Positions 1 through 9,277 of a DNA stretch of 64,000 bases are shown piece by piece. The DNA comes from Scandinavium sp036271055 (GTDB lineage Bacteria; Pseudomonadota; Gammaproteobacteria; Enterobacterales; Enterobacteriaceae). The stretch spans positions 124,001 to 188,000 of the forward strand of contig NZ_DATBBJ010000059.1 in the NCBI RefSeq assembly GCF_036271055.1. The letters run 5' to 3'. The notes beneath the pieces were generated by a model, which was not told the origin of the DNA, searched no databases, and saw only the letters and a list, made by a program, of their open reading frames with translations. Position 1 is the first letter of the stretch. The number at the start of each line of letters is the position of its first letter. Both the position numbers and the translations under genes were made by a program.

Positions 1-1258
1 TTTTCTTGCGTTTGCTGACCGGCATCAGACGCGCACGCGCGCCCGCTTCATCGATAACGTCAATCGCCTTATCCGGCAGATGACGATCGTTGATGTACTT
101 CACTGCCAGCTCCACCGCCGCACGCACCGCTTTGGCGGTATAACGCACGTCGTGGTGCGCTTCGTACTTCGGTTTCAGGCCGTTAATGATTTGCACGGTT
201 TCTTCTACCGACGGCTCAGTAATATCAATTTTCTGGAAGCGACGCGCCAGCGCACGGTCTTTTTCGAAAATATTGCTGAATTCCTGATAAGTAGTCGAAC
301 CCATGACCCGAATTTTACCGCTGGAGAGCAGCGGTTTAATCAGGTTTGCCGCATCTACCTGGCCGCCCGACGCCGCACCCGCACCGATGATGGTGTGGAT
401 CTCGTCGATAAACAGGATGCTGTTGGTATCCTGCTCCAGCTGTTTCAGCAGCGCTTTAAAGCGTTTTTCAAAATCGCCACGGTATTTGGTGCCGGCCAGC
501 AGCGAGCCAATATCCAGCGAGTAGATGGTGCAATCGGCGATCACTTCCGGTACGTCACCCTGCACAATACGCCAGGCGAGACCTTCCGCAATCGCGGTTT
601 TGCCGACGCCGGATTCACCGACCAGCAACGGGTTATTTTTACGACGACGGCACAGGACCTGGATGGCGCGTTCCAGCTCTTTATCGCGACCAATCAGCGG
701 GTCGATGCCGCCTACGCGAGCAAGCTGATTCAGATTGGTGGTGAAGTTTTCCATACGATCCTCCCCGCCTGCTTGCTCTTCTGTATTCGGTTGACTTCCG
801 GAGTCGGAAGACTGGGTTGGCTCGTCTTTACGCGTGCCGTGGGAGATGAAGTTCACCACATCAAGACGGCTCACTTCGTGTTTGCGCAGCAGATAAGCCG
901 CCTGGGACTCCTGCTCGCTGAAGATGGCGACCAGCACATTCGCGCCGGTCACTTCGCTACGACCGGACGATTGAACATGGAAGACGGCGCGCTGTAATAC
1001 GCGCTGGAAGCTAAGCGTCGGCTGTGTGTCGCGCTCTTCTTCACTCACGGGTAATACCGGCGTGGTCTGTTCGATGAAGGCTTCGAGTTCCTGACGCAGC
1101 GCCACCAGATCCACGGAGCAGGCTTCCAGCGCTTCGCGGGCAGATGGGTTGCTGAGCAGTGCCAGCAACAGATGCTCGACGGTCATAAACTCATGACGGT
1201 GCTCGCGCGCTCTGGCGAAAGCCATGTTTAAACTGAGTTCCAGTTCTTGATTGAGCAT
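1..1258 (-). CDS. clpA: ClpA, ATPase/unfoldase of the ClpAP protease (3' end outside window)
   Basis: This is the N-terminal 419 codons of the Hsp100 unfoldase that feeds substrates to ClpP in the cytoplasm. The reverse frame opens at an ATG (1256-1258) with MLNQELELS, the E. coli ClpA start, and stays open to base 2, where it reads MPVSKRKK. The part present covers the N-domain that binds ClpS (about residues 1-145), the linker rich in Ser/Gln/Glu, and most of the first AAA+ module, including a Walker A GESGVGKT and a Walker B ILFIDEIHT. The E. coli protein has about 758 residues, so a little under half is missing. It lies 30 bp downstream of clpS on the same strand, the usual clpS-clpA arrangement. 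No frameshift is visible. Confidence 0.97.
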   Translation of the reverse strand, partial: MLNQELELSLNMAFARAREHRHEFMTVEHLLLALLSNPSAREALEACSVDLVALRQELEAFIEQTTPVLPVSEEERDTQPTLSFQRVLQRAVFHVQSSGRSEVTGANVLVAIFSEQESQAAYLLRKHEVSRLDVVNFISHGTRKDEPTQSSDSGSQPNTEEQAGGEDRMENFTTNLNQLARVGGIDPLIGRDKELERAIQVLCRRRKNNPLLVGESGVGKTAIAEGLAWRIVQGDVPEVIADCTIYSLDIGSLLAGTKYRGDFEKRFKALLKQLEQDTNSILFIDEIHTIIGAGAASGGQVDAANLIKPLLSSGKIRVMGSTTYQEFSNIFEKDRALARRFQKIDITEPSVEETVQIINGLKPKYEAHHDVRYTAKAVRAAVELAVKYINDRHLPDKAIDVIDEAGARARLMPVSKRKK

Positions 1259-1288
1259 AGGCACCTCCCCCAATTTGAAGACCTGATA

Positions 1289-1609
1289 TCAGGCCTGTTC
1301 CAGCGTACACAACAGCGGATGTTCGTTCTCTTTCGCGTACGTGTTCACCATCGCAACTTTGGTTTCAGCGACTTCGGCGGTAAACACCCCGCAAATCGCT
1401 TTCCCCTGATAGTGAACGGCGAGCATCAACTGCGTTGCACGTTCTACATCATAAGAAAAGAATTTCTGTAACACGTCAATAACAAACTCCATTGGCGTGT
1501 AATCATCATTAAGTAATAGCACTTTATACATTGACGGCGGCTGTAGCCCGTCGCGCACTTTGTCTTCTGCAAGCTGGTCGAAGTCCAGCCAATCTCGCGT
1601 CTTACCCAT
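1289..1609 (-). CDS. clpS: ClpS, N-end rule adaptor of ClpAP
   Basis: This 106-residue adaptor binds proteins with bulky hydrophobic N-termini and delivers them to the ClpA N-domain. The length and sequence match the enterobacterial family. The conserved core LLNDDYTPMEFVIDVL, which forms the N-degron pocket with its Asn-Asp pair and Met, is intact, as is the later HYQGKAICG segment. The flexible N-terminal tail (residues 1-25), which modulates ClpA, is present. The start is ATG at 1607-1609. The gene is followed by clpA on the same strand and is divergent from cspD. Confidence 0.97.
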   Translation of the reverse strand: MGKTRDWLDFDQLAEDKVRDGLQPPSMYKVLLLNDDYTPMEFVIDVLQKFFSYDVERATQLMLAVHYQGKAICGVFTAEVAETKVAMVNTYAKENEHPLLCTLEQA

Positions 1610-1946
1610 TGTCAGTGTTCATCTTTGGTTGCTGCTCCGGCGGGAAGCATCCCGTCGGGTTACCAGAGCAAGTTCAATTGAATCTACAGTAAAGCGTAGA
1701 TAACTATCCTCTATTACTGCCATTCGCTATTCCTGCTATTCGCGACCTCTGTCACATTCCTTGCAATAGCGTTAACTGCTTCAAATTTTGATGCATTTTT
1801 CAGCAAACTTCGCACTCTGCCGCTTGACGCGTTGCCCGATTTCTCTAAATTGTACAGGCGAGAGTTGGCGAGGTTTTGAACAGCCCGCTGATTTCACCAC
1901 CGGTTCTTTCCATCTGATTATAAAGATTCTCGAAGGATGTCGATGT
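1610..1946. promoter_or_regulatory. Divergent clpS/cspD intergenic region
   Basis: This 337 bp gap separates the divergent clpS and cspD genes and must hold both promoters. On the clpS side there is an imperfect inverted repeat at 1637-1645/1650-1658 (8 of 9 pairs) inside the likely clpS leader. The cspD side carries AAGGA at about 1934-1938, about 9 bases before the cspD ATG. I see no convincing small gene or known riboswitch. Confidence 0.5.
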
Positions 1947-2174
1947 ATGGAAATGGGTACTGTTAAGTGGTTCAACAATGCTAAGGGGTTCGGCTTCATC
2001 TGCCCTGAAGGCGGTGGCGAAGATATCTTCGCTCATTACTCCACCATCCAGATGGATGGCTACAGAACGTTAAAAGCCGGACAACCCGTTCGGTTTGATG
2101 TGCACCAGGGACCAAAAGGCAACCACGCCAGCGTGATTGTTCCTGTTGAAGCAGAAACCGCCGCCGTCGCGTAG
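1947..2174 (+). CDS. cspD: CspD, cold-shock-like DNA replication inhibitor
   Basis: This is a 75-residue cold shock domain protein. The RNP1-like motif KGFGFI and the RNP2-like motif DIFAHY are intact, and the order MEMGTVKWFNNAKGFGF is that of CspD rather than of CspA. E. coli CspD is made in stationary phase and under slow growth, binds single-stranded DNA and inhibits replication; it is also a Lon substrate. The start was set at ATG 1947, preceded by an AAGGA site. The open frame extends further upstream to 1788, but that extension does not resemble the family. A strong hairpin terminator follows. Confidence 0.93.
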   Translation: MEMGTVKWFNNAKGFGFICPEGGGEDIFAHYSTIQMDGYRTLKAGQPVRFDVHQGPKGNHASVIVPVEAETAAVA

Positions 2175-2205
2175 CGTTCCACTTCATTGTGTACATCCCG
2201 CAGTC

Positions 2206-2235
2206 AAAATGCCAGTCCTGTCGACTGGCATTTTT
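2206..2235. terminator. Bidirectional terminator between cspD and macB
   Basis: A 12-base arm at 2206-2217 (AAAATGCCAGTC) pairs with 2223-2234 across a 5-base loop. A-run on one side and T-run on the other let it act for cspD and for the convergent macB. Confidence 0.85.
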
Positions 2236-2242
2236 ATGCCTG

Positions 2243-4186
2243 CTATTCCCTCGCCAGCGCATCCACCGGGTCAAGCCGGGCCGCATTGCGTGCGGGTAAC
2301 CAGCCAAACAATACACCGGTCAGCGTTGAACAGATAAACGCCAACAATAGCGCCAATGGTGAAAAACCAATGCCCCAGTCAGGGAGGAAAAGCTGCAACG
2401 TGAACGCGATGATGAGCGAGAGACTTACGCCTAACGCCCCGCCGACCAGACACACCAGCACCGCTTCAATCAAAAACTGTTGCAGTACGTCGCTGGCGCG
2501 TGCGCCGACCGCCATACGGATGCCGATTTCACGCGTGCGTTCTGTGACCGACACCAGCATGATATTCATCACCCCGATGCCGCCGACGACCAGCGAGATA
2601 ATCGCCACCAACGTTAAAAACAACTGTAGTGTATGTGTGGTCCGTTCGGCAGTTTTCAAGATACTGTCCATATTCCACGTGAAGAAATCCTTCTTCCCGT
2701 GGCGCAAATTGAGCAACCGCGTCAGCTGTTGTTCCGCAATTGTGCTGTCGTAACCTTCGTTGACCCGCACGGTTATCGAATTGAGCCACGACTGGCCCAT
2801 CACGCGCCCCGCCATGGTGGTGTAAGGCAGCCAGACGCGTAGAATTTTGCTGCTGCCAAACATCGACTGTTTTTCATCTGCCACGCCGATAATGGTCGCG
2901 GGCATGTTGCCCACCAGCAGAATTTCGCCGACGACGCTGGCTTTGTGCGGGAAGAGTTGACGGCGCGTATTGCTATCCAGAATCACCACCTGCGCGCGGC
3001 CATTCAACTGCACATCGTTGAAGGTGTTACCTTCGCTAAAGGTCATGCCGTAGACGTTAAAATACTGCGAGCCAACCCCTTCGATGCTGGCGGAAACATC
3101 GCTATTCCCCACCCGCAAACGCAGACTTTTAGAGACCGCAGGCGTCGCTGAGCGTACCCACGGCTGCTTTTGAATCGCCAGCAAATCGTCGTATTTCAAC
3201 GCCTGCTGGTATTGCGGATCGTCGTCACCGAAATCTTTGCCGGGATAAACATCAATCGTATTCGTGCCAATCGCCCGAATGTCAGCCAGCACCATCTGTT
3301 TCGCCGCATCGCCGACGACCACAATGGACACCACCGAGGTGATGCCGATGATTATCCCGAGCATCGTCAGCAGCGTGCGCATTTTATTGGCTGCCATTGC
3401 CAGCCAGGCCATCGTCAGCGCCTCTCGAAAACCGCTGATAAACTGACGCCAGCCCGATAACTCTTCGACAGCGGTCATTTTCTTCGCCGTCGTCATCGCC
3501 CCTTTTGGCGCAGGATTATTGATGATTTCGCCATCACGAATTTCGATAATGCGTTCGGCCTGCGCCGCCACCGCCGGGTCATGGGTGACAATAATCACCG
3601 TGTGCCCTTGCGATTTAAGCTGATGAAGAATAGCCATCACTTCTTCGCCGGAATGGCTGTCGAGCGCACCGGTCGGCTCATCGGCAAGGATCACTTGTCC
3701 GCCGTTCATCAACGCACGGGCGATACTCACACGCTGCTGCTGCCCGCCGGAAAGCTGCGACGGCTGATAATCGACGCGGTCGCCCATTCCGAGACGCTGT
3801 AATAGTTGCTGTGCCCGCTCAAGACGGCGCTTGCGTTCCGCCCCGGCATAAACCGCAGGCACTTCCACGTTTTGCGCCGCCGTTAAGTGCGATAACAGAT
3901 GATAGCGCTGGAAAATAAAGCCGAAATGCTCACGCCGCAGACGCGCCAGCGCATCGCCATCCAGCGTCGCTACGTCGGTGCCCGCCACGCGATAAGTGCC
4001 ACCGGTCGGTTTATCGAGACAGCCGAGAATATTCATCAGCGTCGATTTCCCTGAACCGGACGCACCGACAATCGCCACCATTTCCCCGGCGTTGATATCG
4101 AGCGTAATCCCTTTCAGCACGTCAACGCTGAGATCGCCAGAAGGATAACTCCGCCGAATATCACGAAGTTCCAGCAACGCCGTCAT
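2243..4186 (-). CDS. macB: MacB, ABC transporter ATPase/permease for macrolide and enterotoxin export
   Basis: This is a 647-residue inner membrane half-transporter that forms a dimer and works with MacA and TolC as a mechanotransmission efflux pump for macrolides, heat-stable enterotoxin and other substrates. The N-terminal nucleotide-binding domain (about 1-230) shows Walker A GASGSGKST, signature LSGGQQQR and Walker B VILADEPTGALD. A first membrane helix near residue 275 (TLLTMLGIIIGITSVVSIVVV) is followed by a periplasmic domain of about 230 residues. Three C-terminal membrane helices and the FtsX-like LPARNAARLDPVDALARE tail end the protein. The length fits the E. coli homologue (648). 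Its start overlaps the macA stop by 4 bp, indicating translational coupling. Confidence 0.97.
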   Translation of the reverse strand: MTALLELRDIRRSYPSGDLSVDVLKGITLDINAGEMVAIVGASGSGKSTLMNILGCLDKPTGGTYRVAGTDVATLDGDALARLRREHFGFIFQRYHLLSHLTAAQNVEVPAVYAGAERKRRLERAQQLLQRLGMGDRVDYQPSQLSGGQQQRVSIARALMNGGQVILADEPTGALDSHSGEEVMAILHQLKSQGHTVIIVTHDPAVAAQAERIIEIRDGEIINNPAPKGAMTTAKKMTAVEELSGWRQFISGFREALTMAWLAMAANKMRTLLTMLGIIIGITSVVSIVVVGDAAKQMVLADIRAIGTNTIDVYPGKDFGDDDPQYQQALKYDDLLAIQKQPWVRSATPAVSKSLRLRVGNSDVSASIEGVGSQYFNVYGMTFSEGNTFNDVQLNGRAQVVILDSNTRRQLFPHKASVVGEILLVGNMPATIIGVADEKQSMFGSSKILRVWLPYTTMAGRVMGQSWLNSITVRVNEGYDSTIAEQQLTRLLNLRHGKKDFFTWNMDSILKTAERTTHTLQLFLTLVAIISLVVGGIGVMNIMLVSVTERTREIGIRMAVGARASDVLQQFLIEAVLVCLVGGALGVSLSLIIAFTLQLFLPDWGIGFSPLALLLAFICSTLTGVLFGWLPARNAARLDPVDALARE

Positions 4187-5298
4187 TTCGCCGCTCCGGG
4201 TTTGCCCTCACCGGTAATGATTTCGTCGCCCTCTTCCAGCCCTTTCACCACTTCCACATCGGTGTCGTTGCGCGAACCAATGGTGATTTCACGCTCTTTC
4301 ACTTCGCCGTTACGCAATAGACGCACGTTGTAGCGGTTATCGCCCGTGGCATCGCCCAAAGCGGAAAGCGGAATACTCAACACGTTTGTCACACCGGAAA
4401 GCTGAATGTGAACCTGCGCGGTCATCTCCAGACGCAGCACGCCTTGCGGGTTCGGAACCTCAAAACGCGCGTAATAGAAGATGGCGTCGTTGACTTTTTC
4501 CGGCGTCGGCAAAATGTCTTTCAGCGTGCCTTCATAGCGGGTGAGCGGATCGCCGAGCACCGTAAACCAGGCTTTCTGGCCCGGCTTAAGATGGATCACA
4601 TCCGCTTCGGACACCTGCGCTTTCACCAGCATGGTGCTGAGATCGGCCAGCGTCAGAATGTTCGGCGCCTGCTGTGCGGCAATGACCGTCTGGCCTTGCA
4701 GGGTGGTAATTTGCGTCACTTCGCCCGCCATCGGGGCCACGATGCGGGTGTAATCAAGGTTAGTTTTGGCGGTGTCGAGCGTTGCCTGATTGCGCTGGAT
4801 CTGCGCGTCAATGGTGCCAATCTGCGCGTCTTTAACCGCCACATCGGTCGCGGTGGTGTCGAGATCCTGACGGGAAATAAGCTGCTTTTGCGCCAGTTGC
4901 AGGTTACGGGCGTAAGTGACCTGTGCCAGTTTGCGCTCTGCCAGTGCTTGTAAACGCTGGGCTCGCAACTCCTTCAGCGTTGCATCGACTTCTTTGATCT
5001 GGTTTTGCGCCTGCTCAGGGTCGATAACGCCCAGAAGCTGATCTTTTTTCACCTTATCGCCAATCGCCACCGACAGCGTTTTGAGCTGCCCGCTGACCTG
5101 CGCGCCCACGTCAACTTTGCGAACCGCATCCAGTTTACCGGTAGCCAGCACGTTTTGTTGCAGGTCGCCCTTACGCACAATCAACGTCTGATAGCTCGGC
5201 AGCGGCGCGTTCAGCGTTCGCCACAACCAAACGCCCACCAGCAGCGCTAACACCGCGAGGATCAGATAACTCTTTTTGCGCTTTCCCTTCAGCTTCAT
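4183..5298 (-). CDS. macA: MacA, periplasmic adaptor of the MacAB-TolC pump
   Basis: This is a 371-residue membrane fusion protein. It has one N-terminal membrane anchor (about residues 9-27), a split lipoyl domain (GAQVSGQL near residue 70 and VAPMAGEVTQI near 190), a long alpha-helical hairpin between them rich in Gln and Ala, and a C-terminal beta-barrel and membrane-proximal domain. It stimulates MacB ATPase and bridges to TolC. The start at ATG 5298 has AGGA in front. It is the promoter-proximal gene of the macAB operon. The whole sequence is full length with no break. Confidence 0.97.
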   Translation of the reverse strand: MKLKGKRKKSYLILAVLALLVGVWLWRTLNAPLPSYQTLIVRKGDLQQNVLATGKLDAVRKVDVGAQVSGQLKTLSVAIGDKVKKDQLLGVIDPEQAQNQIKEVDATLKELRAQRLQALAERKLAQVTYARNLQLAQKQLISRQDLDTTATDVAVKDAQIGTIDAQIQRNQATLDTAKTNLDYTRIVAPMAGEVTQITTLQGQTVIAAQQAPNILTLADLSTMLVKAQVSEADVIHLKPGQKAWFTVLGDPLTRYEGTLKDILPTPEKVNDAIFYYARFEVPNPQGVLRLEMTAQVHIQLSGVTNVLSIPLSALGDATGDNRYNVRLLRNGEVKEREITIGSRNDTDVEVVKGLEEGDEIITGEGKPGAAK

Positions 5299-5448
5299 AA
5301 AAATCCTATACGTTTATCGTCTGCCATCGATTGTATCTAAACATGTCCTCAACGAAACCCTCTCATTTCAGGCAGCCGCTGCTTCGTTGTACCGGCGTTG
5401 AAAAATGCGTTGATAAAGTCGCCTTTTCACTCCGGCAGGGCTTTAACT

Positions 5449-6405
5449 ATGTCACTCAACGCAGAACTTTCTTATTCAGAACAACCGATCCTAAAAAGCG
5501 GCTGGCAACTGTTTCGCCTGTTGAGTAGCGGCCAGTTGATGCCAGGACTTGCATGGAAAAATCCCGCTTATCGCCGCAAGTTTATGCTGCGATCGCTGGC
5601 GACGCCATTCACCACCGCAACCCTGCTCTCGCGCCTTGCCGTACAGCCGCAACTGCTTGAGATGCTGCAGATTCAGCCAGGCCTGCCATGCCGTCTGCAT
5701 CGCCCCTGGTTATCAATGAATATGCCTCGCCAGAATGCCGCCGTGGCGCTGACCTCGCACTACCAGATGATGGCCGAGCGCTTACCAATGCAGGTGATGA
5801 ATGCCTGGCTGAGCGGTCGGGGTATGACGCTTGCAACCCTGACCGGACGTGACGAGCAGATCTTTACCATCCGCCTGATTGCAGATGCGTTTCTCGATAA
5901 AGAAGGTGAAGCGACGCTGATATTCAGTGATACGAATAATACCGTGCTGGCGGTACTGACCTTTACCCTTTGCCTGTTCGAGGGGAAATCAACGCTGTAC
6001 ATCGGCGGCATGCAGGGTGCGAAATCTGACGTTCCACACGAAATGATTCAGGCGGCGACGAAATCCTGCAATGGGTTATTCCCGAAACGCCTGTTAGTGG
6101 AAGCGGCGATGGTGTTCGGCAAGGAGATGAATGTTGAAACACTCCGCGCGGTCAGTAACGAAACGCATATTTACCGCAGCATGCGCTACCGCCGTAAAAA
6201 GCAGGACAAGCTGCATGCGGATTACAATAGCTTCTGGGAATCAGTCGGCGGCAGCCTCGAGGCGAATGGCGATTATCGGCTCCCGCTGACAATGCCGCGT
6301 AAGCCGATGGAAGAGATCGCCAGCAAGAAGCGCGCCGAATACCGTCGCCGCTATGAATTGCTTGACGGTCTACAGGCGCAGACCGTCGCGGTGTGCCAGC
6401 GTTAA
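5449..6405 (+). CDS. ybjX: YbjX, VirK/YbjX family (DUF535) protein
   Basis: This is a 318-residue protein of the VirK/YbjX family. In Salmonella, relatives are PhoP-regulated and linked to resistance to antimicrobial peptides and envelope remodelling, but the biochemical function is unknown. There is no signal peptide or obvious membrane helix. The C-terminal third is basic (RYRRKKQDK and KKRAEYRRRYELL), as in other family members. The start is set at ATG 5449; a TTG at 5398 would add 17 residues, and I consider this less likely. The gene is divergent from macA and converges on ybjD with a 4 bp overlap of the stop regions. Confidence 0.88.
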   Translation: MSLNAELSYSEQPILKSGWQLFRLLSSGQLMPGLAWKNPAYRRKFMLRSLATPFTTATLLSRLAVQPQLLEMLQIQPGLPCRLHRPWLSMNMPRQNAAVALTSHYQMMAERLPMQVMNAWLSGRGMTLATLTGRDEQIFTIRLIADAFLDKEGEATLIFSDTNNTVLAVLTFTLCLFEGKSTLYIGGMQGAKSDVPHEMIQAATKSCNGLFPKRLLVEAAMVFGKEMNVETLRAVSNETHIYRSMRYRRKKQDKLHADYNSFWESVGGSLEANGDYRLPLTMPRKPMEEIASKKRAEYRRRYELLDGLQAQTVAVCQR

Positions 6406-8060
6406 TCTGCCCGCCCGCGTGCCAGCCACAGCACGCGGGAAAACATCTGACGTAACAGCGTCGGAACGGCTTCAATCCCCCGCCTTCCCGCTTCCATCGC
6501 CACTTCAATTGCCAGATCGGGTTTCGATGAACGGTGTATGGCTTTGATGATCACCCGTCGCATATTCATTGGCACGCCAACGGGGAGCTGCGCCACCCGG
6601 TGATAAACATCGTTAAACCCTTGCCGGTACATAAAGTGTTCCATATCCAGCGCAGGCAGCGTGGTGAGATGATGACGCTCCAACTCACGATCGTTGTTCA
6701 ACAGGCCGCGCACCGTTGATGCATATTTTTTTCCGGCCTCATCGCCATCGACTAACACATGCCATTCGATGCCCATCCGGCGAGCAAACTTAATCAGCGG
6801 CTTGAGGCCAGACTGGGCAAACTCAATCACCTTAATGCCTTCCGCATCAAAGTGATGCCCGCACTGGCGCGCCAGTTCGTTTATAACCCAGGTTTCGGTT
6901 TCCCCCTCGACCAATAACCAGCAGCGGGAAAACAGCGACGACGCACGATTAAAGCGAATATGAAACGCGATACGACGCCCGTCCTCTGCGCTGAGGCCAC
7001 CCGGCCCGAGCCGCCAGGTGGCGACACGTGAAGAGTCGCGCACCAGCCGACAGACATGCTCGACAGGCGTCATCGACAGCAGTTCACCCGAATTGGTGGT
7101 GGTGATGCGCTGGAGCGGCAGCAGATTCAGCAAATTCCACGCCACCGACAGCATGATCGGATGCAACCGTGTTTCCGGATCTTCCACCAGCAGCAACGGG
7201 CGCGCGTCTTTATCAAGGCGCACCGCCCCTTTGGCCTGCAACAGCGTAGAGAAAAGGCCCAGCAGGATAACGCGATGACTGCGCCCGCCAGGTTTGTCGA
7301 TCATACGGTTGATAATATCGAGATAACGCCAGCTGCGTTGTTCATCATGGGAGCGACGGCGCATCAAACGATGACGTGATTCGGCGGTGCCCTGTTCAGA
7401 AAAATAGTGTTCCAGAAGCTGCACCATCGCCGACAGCCCCTGACGAATTTGTCCGTCGGATAAATTTTGTGGGCTGGCAACGAGTTCGCGGGAGAGCACA
7501 TCGAGCTGGCGTGCTGTAATTTCAATATCCGGCACATTCGGCACCGTACCGTTACGAATGCGGCGCATAAAACGCGCATCACGCAGGCGCAAAACCGGCA
7601 TGAGCCGCACCAGATGGCGCGCCTGAGCATCGATGTCGTCAAGCGGTAGCGCGCGGCCTGCACCATCGATAAAACTGCGCAGGGTCAGCACGCTGTCGTC
7701 TTCTGCCAGCTCACCTTCGAGCCGGTAATGGATCCGCTGATAACCATCATCACCTTTGACCCAACAGTCTTCCAAAGGGCGGTAACGGCGCACAAGATGG
7801 CGGCCCGGCTCCAGCTCACGAAACGTGAGAACGATATGCAGGTGATGTTCACGCCCCTGTACATCGCCGGGCGGAAACCAAAAATCTTCGCGAACGAAAT
7901 GATAGAGACTGGATTCCGGCGATAATAATAGCGTCAGTGCATCCAGCAGGCTGGATTTGCCCCAGGCGTTCTCGCCTATCAATACATTGTTTTGTTCCAG
8001 CATCAACGATAACCGATTGATACCCCGAAAACCCACAATCTCAACTCTTTCGAGAAGCAT
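6402..8060 (-). CDS. ybjD: YbjD, OLD-family ATPase/TOPRIM nuclease-like protein
   Basis: This 552-residue protein joins an ABC-type ATPase to a TOPRIM domain, the layout of the OLD (overcoming lysogenization defect) family. Walker A GENAWGKS lies at residues 29-36, and a Walker B-like LLLVEDPETRLHP lies in the middle. The TOPRIM motifs are LVEGETE and LVDGDEAG in the C-terminal third, so the metal-binding acidic residues are present. Family members are DNA nucleases or nuclease-like proteins; a role for chromosomal YbjD is not established. The length equals that of E. coli YbjD. The start ATG at 8060 follows an AGGG site. Confidence 0.9.
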   Translation of the reverse strand: MLLERVEIVGFRGINRLSLMLEQNNVLIGENAWGKSSLLDALTLLLSPESSLYHFVREDFWFPPGDVQGREHHLHIVLTFRELEPGRHLVRRYRPLEDCWVKGDDGYQRIHYRLEGELAEDDSVLTLRSFIDGAGRALPLDDIDAQARHLVRLMPVLRLRDARFMRRIRNGTVPNVPDIEITARQLDVLSRELVASPQNLSDGQIRQGLSAMVQLLEHYFSEQGTAESRHRLMRRRSHDEQRSWRYLDIINRMIDKPGGRSHRVILLGLFSTLLQAKGAVRLDKDARPLLLVEDPETRLHPIMLSVAWNLLNLLPLQRITTTNSGELLSMTPVEHVCRLVRDSSRVATWRLGPGGLSAEDGRRIAFHIRFNRASSLFSRCWLLVEGETETWVINELARQCGHHFDAEGIKVIEFAQSGLKPLIKFARRMGIEWHVLVDGDEAGKKYASTVRGLLNNDRELERHHLTTLPALDMEHFMYRQGFNDVYHRVAQLPVGVPMNMRRVIIKAIHRSSKPDLAIEVAMEAGRRGIEAVPTLLRQMFSRVLWLARGRAD

Positions 8061-8457
8061 ACGCCCTCCGCCTGAAAACTTCCCTTTCCCTAACAGGAGT
8101 ATAGCGACAGGCTTACAGGGGGGATACCCAGGAAAAAGTAATGTTATGACAAAAACGCCCGTGACTTTTTCTTATTGAAACTAATAGCCTTACACTTAAT
8201 AAACCAGCGCAATAAATTTAATCTTACATACGATTTGTCTGTAAAAAAGTAAACTATACTCAAAACACTTCAGCTACGTACAAGGAATGACCAGACATTA
8301 ACTTAAATCAAGGTTAACGGTTTTATTTAACTGGTGAAGGGATGGCGTTAGTTTCTAAAATAACGGTTCTTAATTATGTCGTCTTCCCTTTGTGGCGATA
8401 AATAATGTCCGGTGCAGGATTTCCTGACACCGTCACTGTTATTTTTTTGAGGTGGTT
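8061..8457. promoter_or_regulatory. Divergent ybjD/aqpZ intergenic region
   Basis: This is an AT-rich 397 bp gap between divergent genes. A TATACT hexamer near 8254 could be a -10 element, but no well spaced -35 box stands out. A hairpin close to the aqpZ start (GGTGCAGGA at about 8411 against TCCTGACACC at about 8422, one bulge) could affect translation. No gene or known riboswitch is visible. Confidence 0.4.
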
Positions 8458-9153
8458 ATGTTTAGAAAACTTGCTGCAGAATGTTTTGGTACATTCTGGC
8501 TTGTATTTGGCGGTTGCGGTAGCGCAGTACTGGCAGCTGGCTTCCCGGAATTAGGTATTGGTTTTGCAGGCGTCGCGCTGGCATTTGGTTTAACCGTTTT
8601 GACGATGGCTTATGCTGTTGGTCATATTTCCGGTGGTCACTTTAACCCGGCAGTCACTTTAGGTCTGTGGGCAGGCGGTCGTTTCCCAACCAAAGACATT
8701 GTGGGTTATATCGTGGCTCAGGTTATCGGCGGCATTATTGCTGCGGCGGTACTGTATCTGATTGCCAGCGGCAAAACCGGTTTTGACGCAGCAGCCAGCG
8801 GTTTCGCGTCCAACGGTTACGGTGAACACTCACCGGACGGCTACTCTATGCTGTCTGCTATCGTGATTGAAATCGTTCTGACCTGCGGCTTCCTGCTGGT
8901 TATCATGGGCTCTACAGACAAATTTGCACCGGCAGGCTTCGCGCCCATTGCCATTGGTCTGGCACTGACCCTGATTCACCTGATCAGCATTCCTGTCACC
9001 AACACCTCTGTGAACCCGGCGCGTAGCACCGCGGTCGCTATTTTCCAGGGTGGTTGGGCACTGCAACAGCTTTGGCTGTTCTGGGTAATGCCAATCATTG
9101 GCGGCATCCTTGGCGGCGTGCTGTACCGCACTCTGCTGGAAAAACGTGACTAA
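8458..9153 (+). CDS. aqpZ: AqpZ, aquaporin Z water channel
   Basis: This 231-residue inner membrane channel conducts water. It has six membrane helices and two half-helices carrying the NPA motifs: HFNPAV in the first half and SVNPARS in the second. The selectivity-filter Arg after the second NPA is present. The start was set at ATG 8458 (MFRKLAAECFG), with GAGGTG just upstream; a GTG two codons earlier overlaps that site. The gene stands alone and ends at a strong terminator. Confidence 0.97.
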   Translation: MFRKLAAECFGTFWLVFGGCGSAVLAAGFPELGIGFAGVALAFGLTVLTMAYAVGHISGGHFNPAVTLGLWAGGRFPTKDIVGYIVAQVIGGIIAAAVLYLIASGKTGFDAAASGFASNGYGEHSPDGYSMLSAIVIEIVLTCGFLLVIMGSTDKFAPAGFAPIAIGLALTLIHLISIPVTNTSVNPARSTAVAIFQGGWALQQLWLFWVMPIIGGILGGVLYRTLLEKRD

Positions 9154-9171
9154 TCCTCACTGAGTTTCCCG

Positions 9172-9203
9172 AAAGGCCCGGTACTCCCGGGCCTTTTCTT
9201 TTT
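9172..9203 (+). terminator. aqpZ terminator
   Basis: Arms AAGGCCCGG (9173-9181) and CCGGGCCTT (9187-9195) pair perfectly around a 5-base loop, followed by a T-rich run. Confidence 0.9.
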
Positions 9204-9277
9204 CTGGTGGCTTTACTCCCTTCCGCGCTTTCGGTAGTGTCAGATGCGCTTTTACACTCTAAAGGACCGGGCCGTTC

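Noticed and set aside
80..997. 305-residue open frame on the + strand
   Set aside because: It is antisense to clpA, whose reverse frame encodes a near-identical ClpA; no ribosome site or family features.
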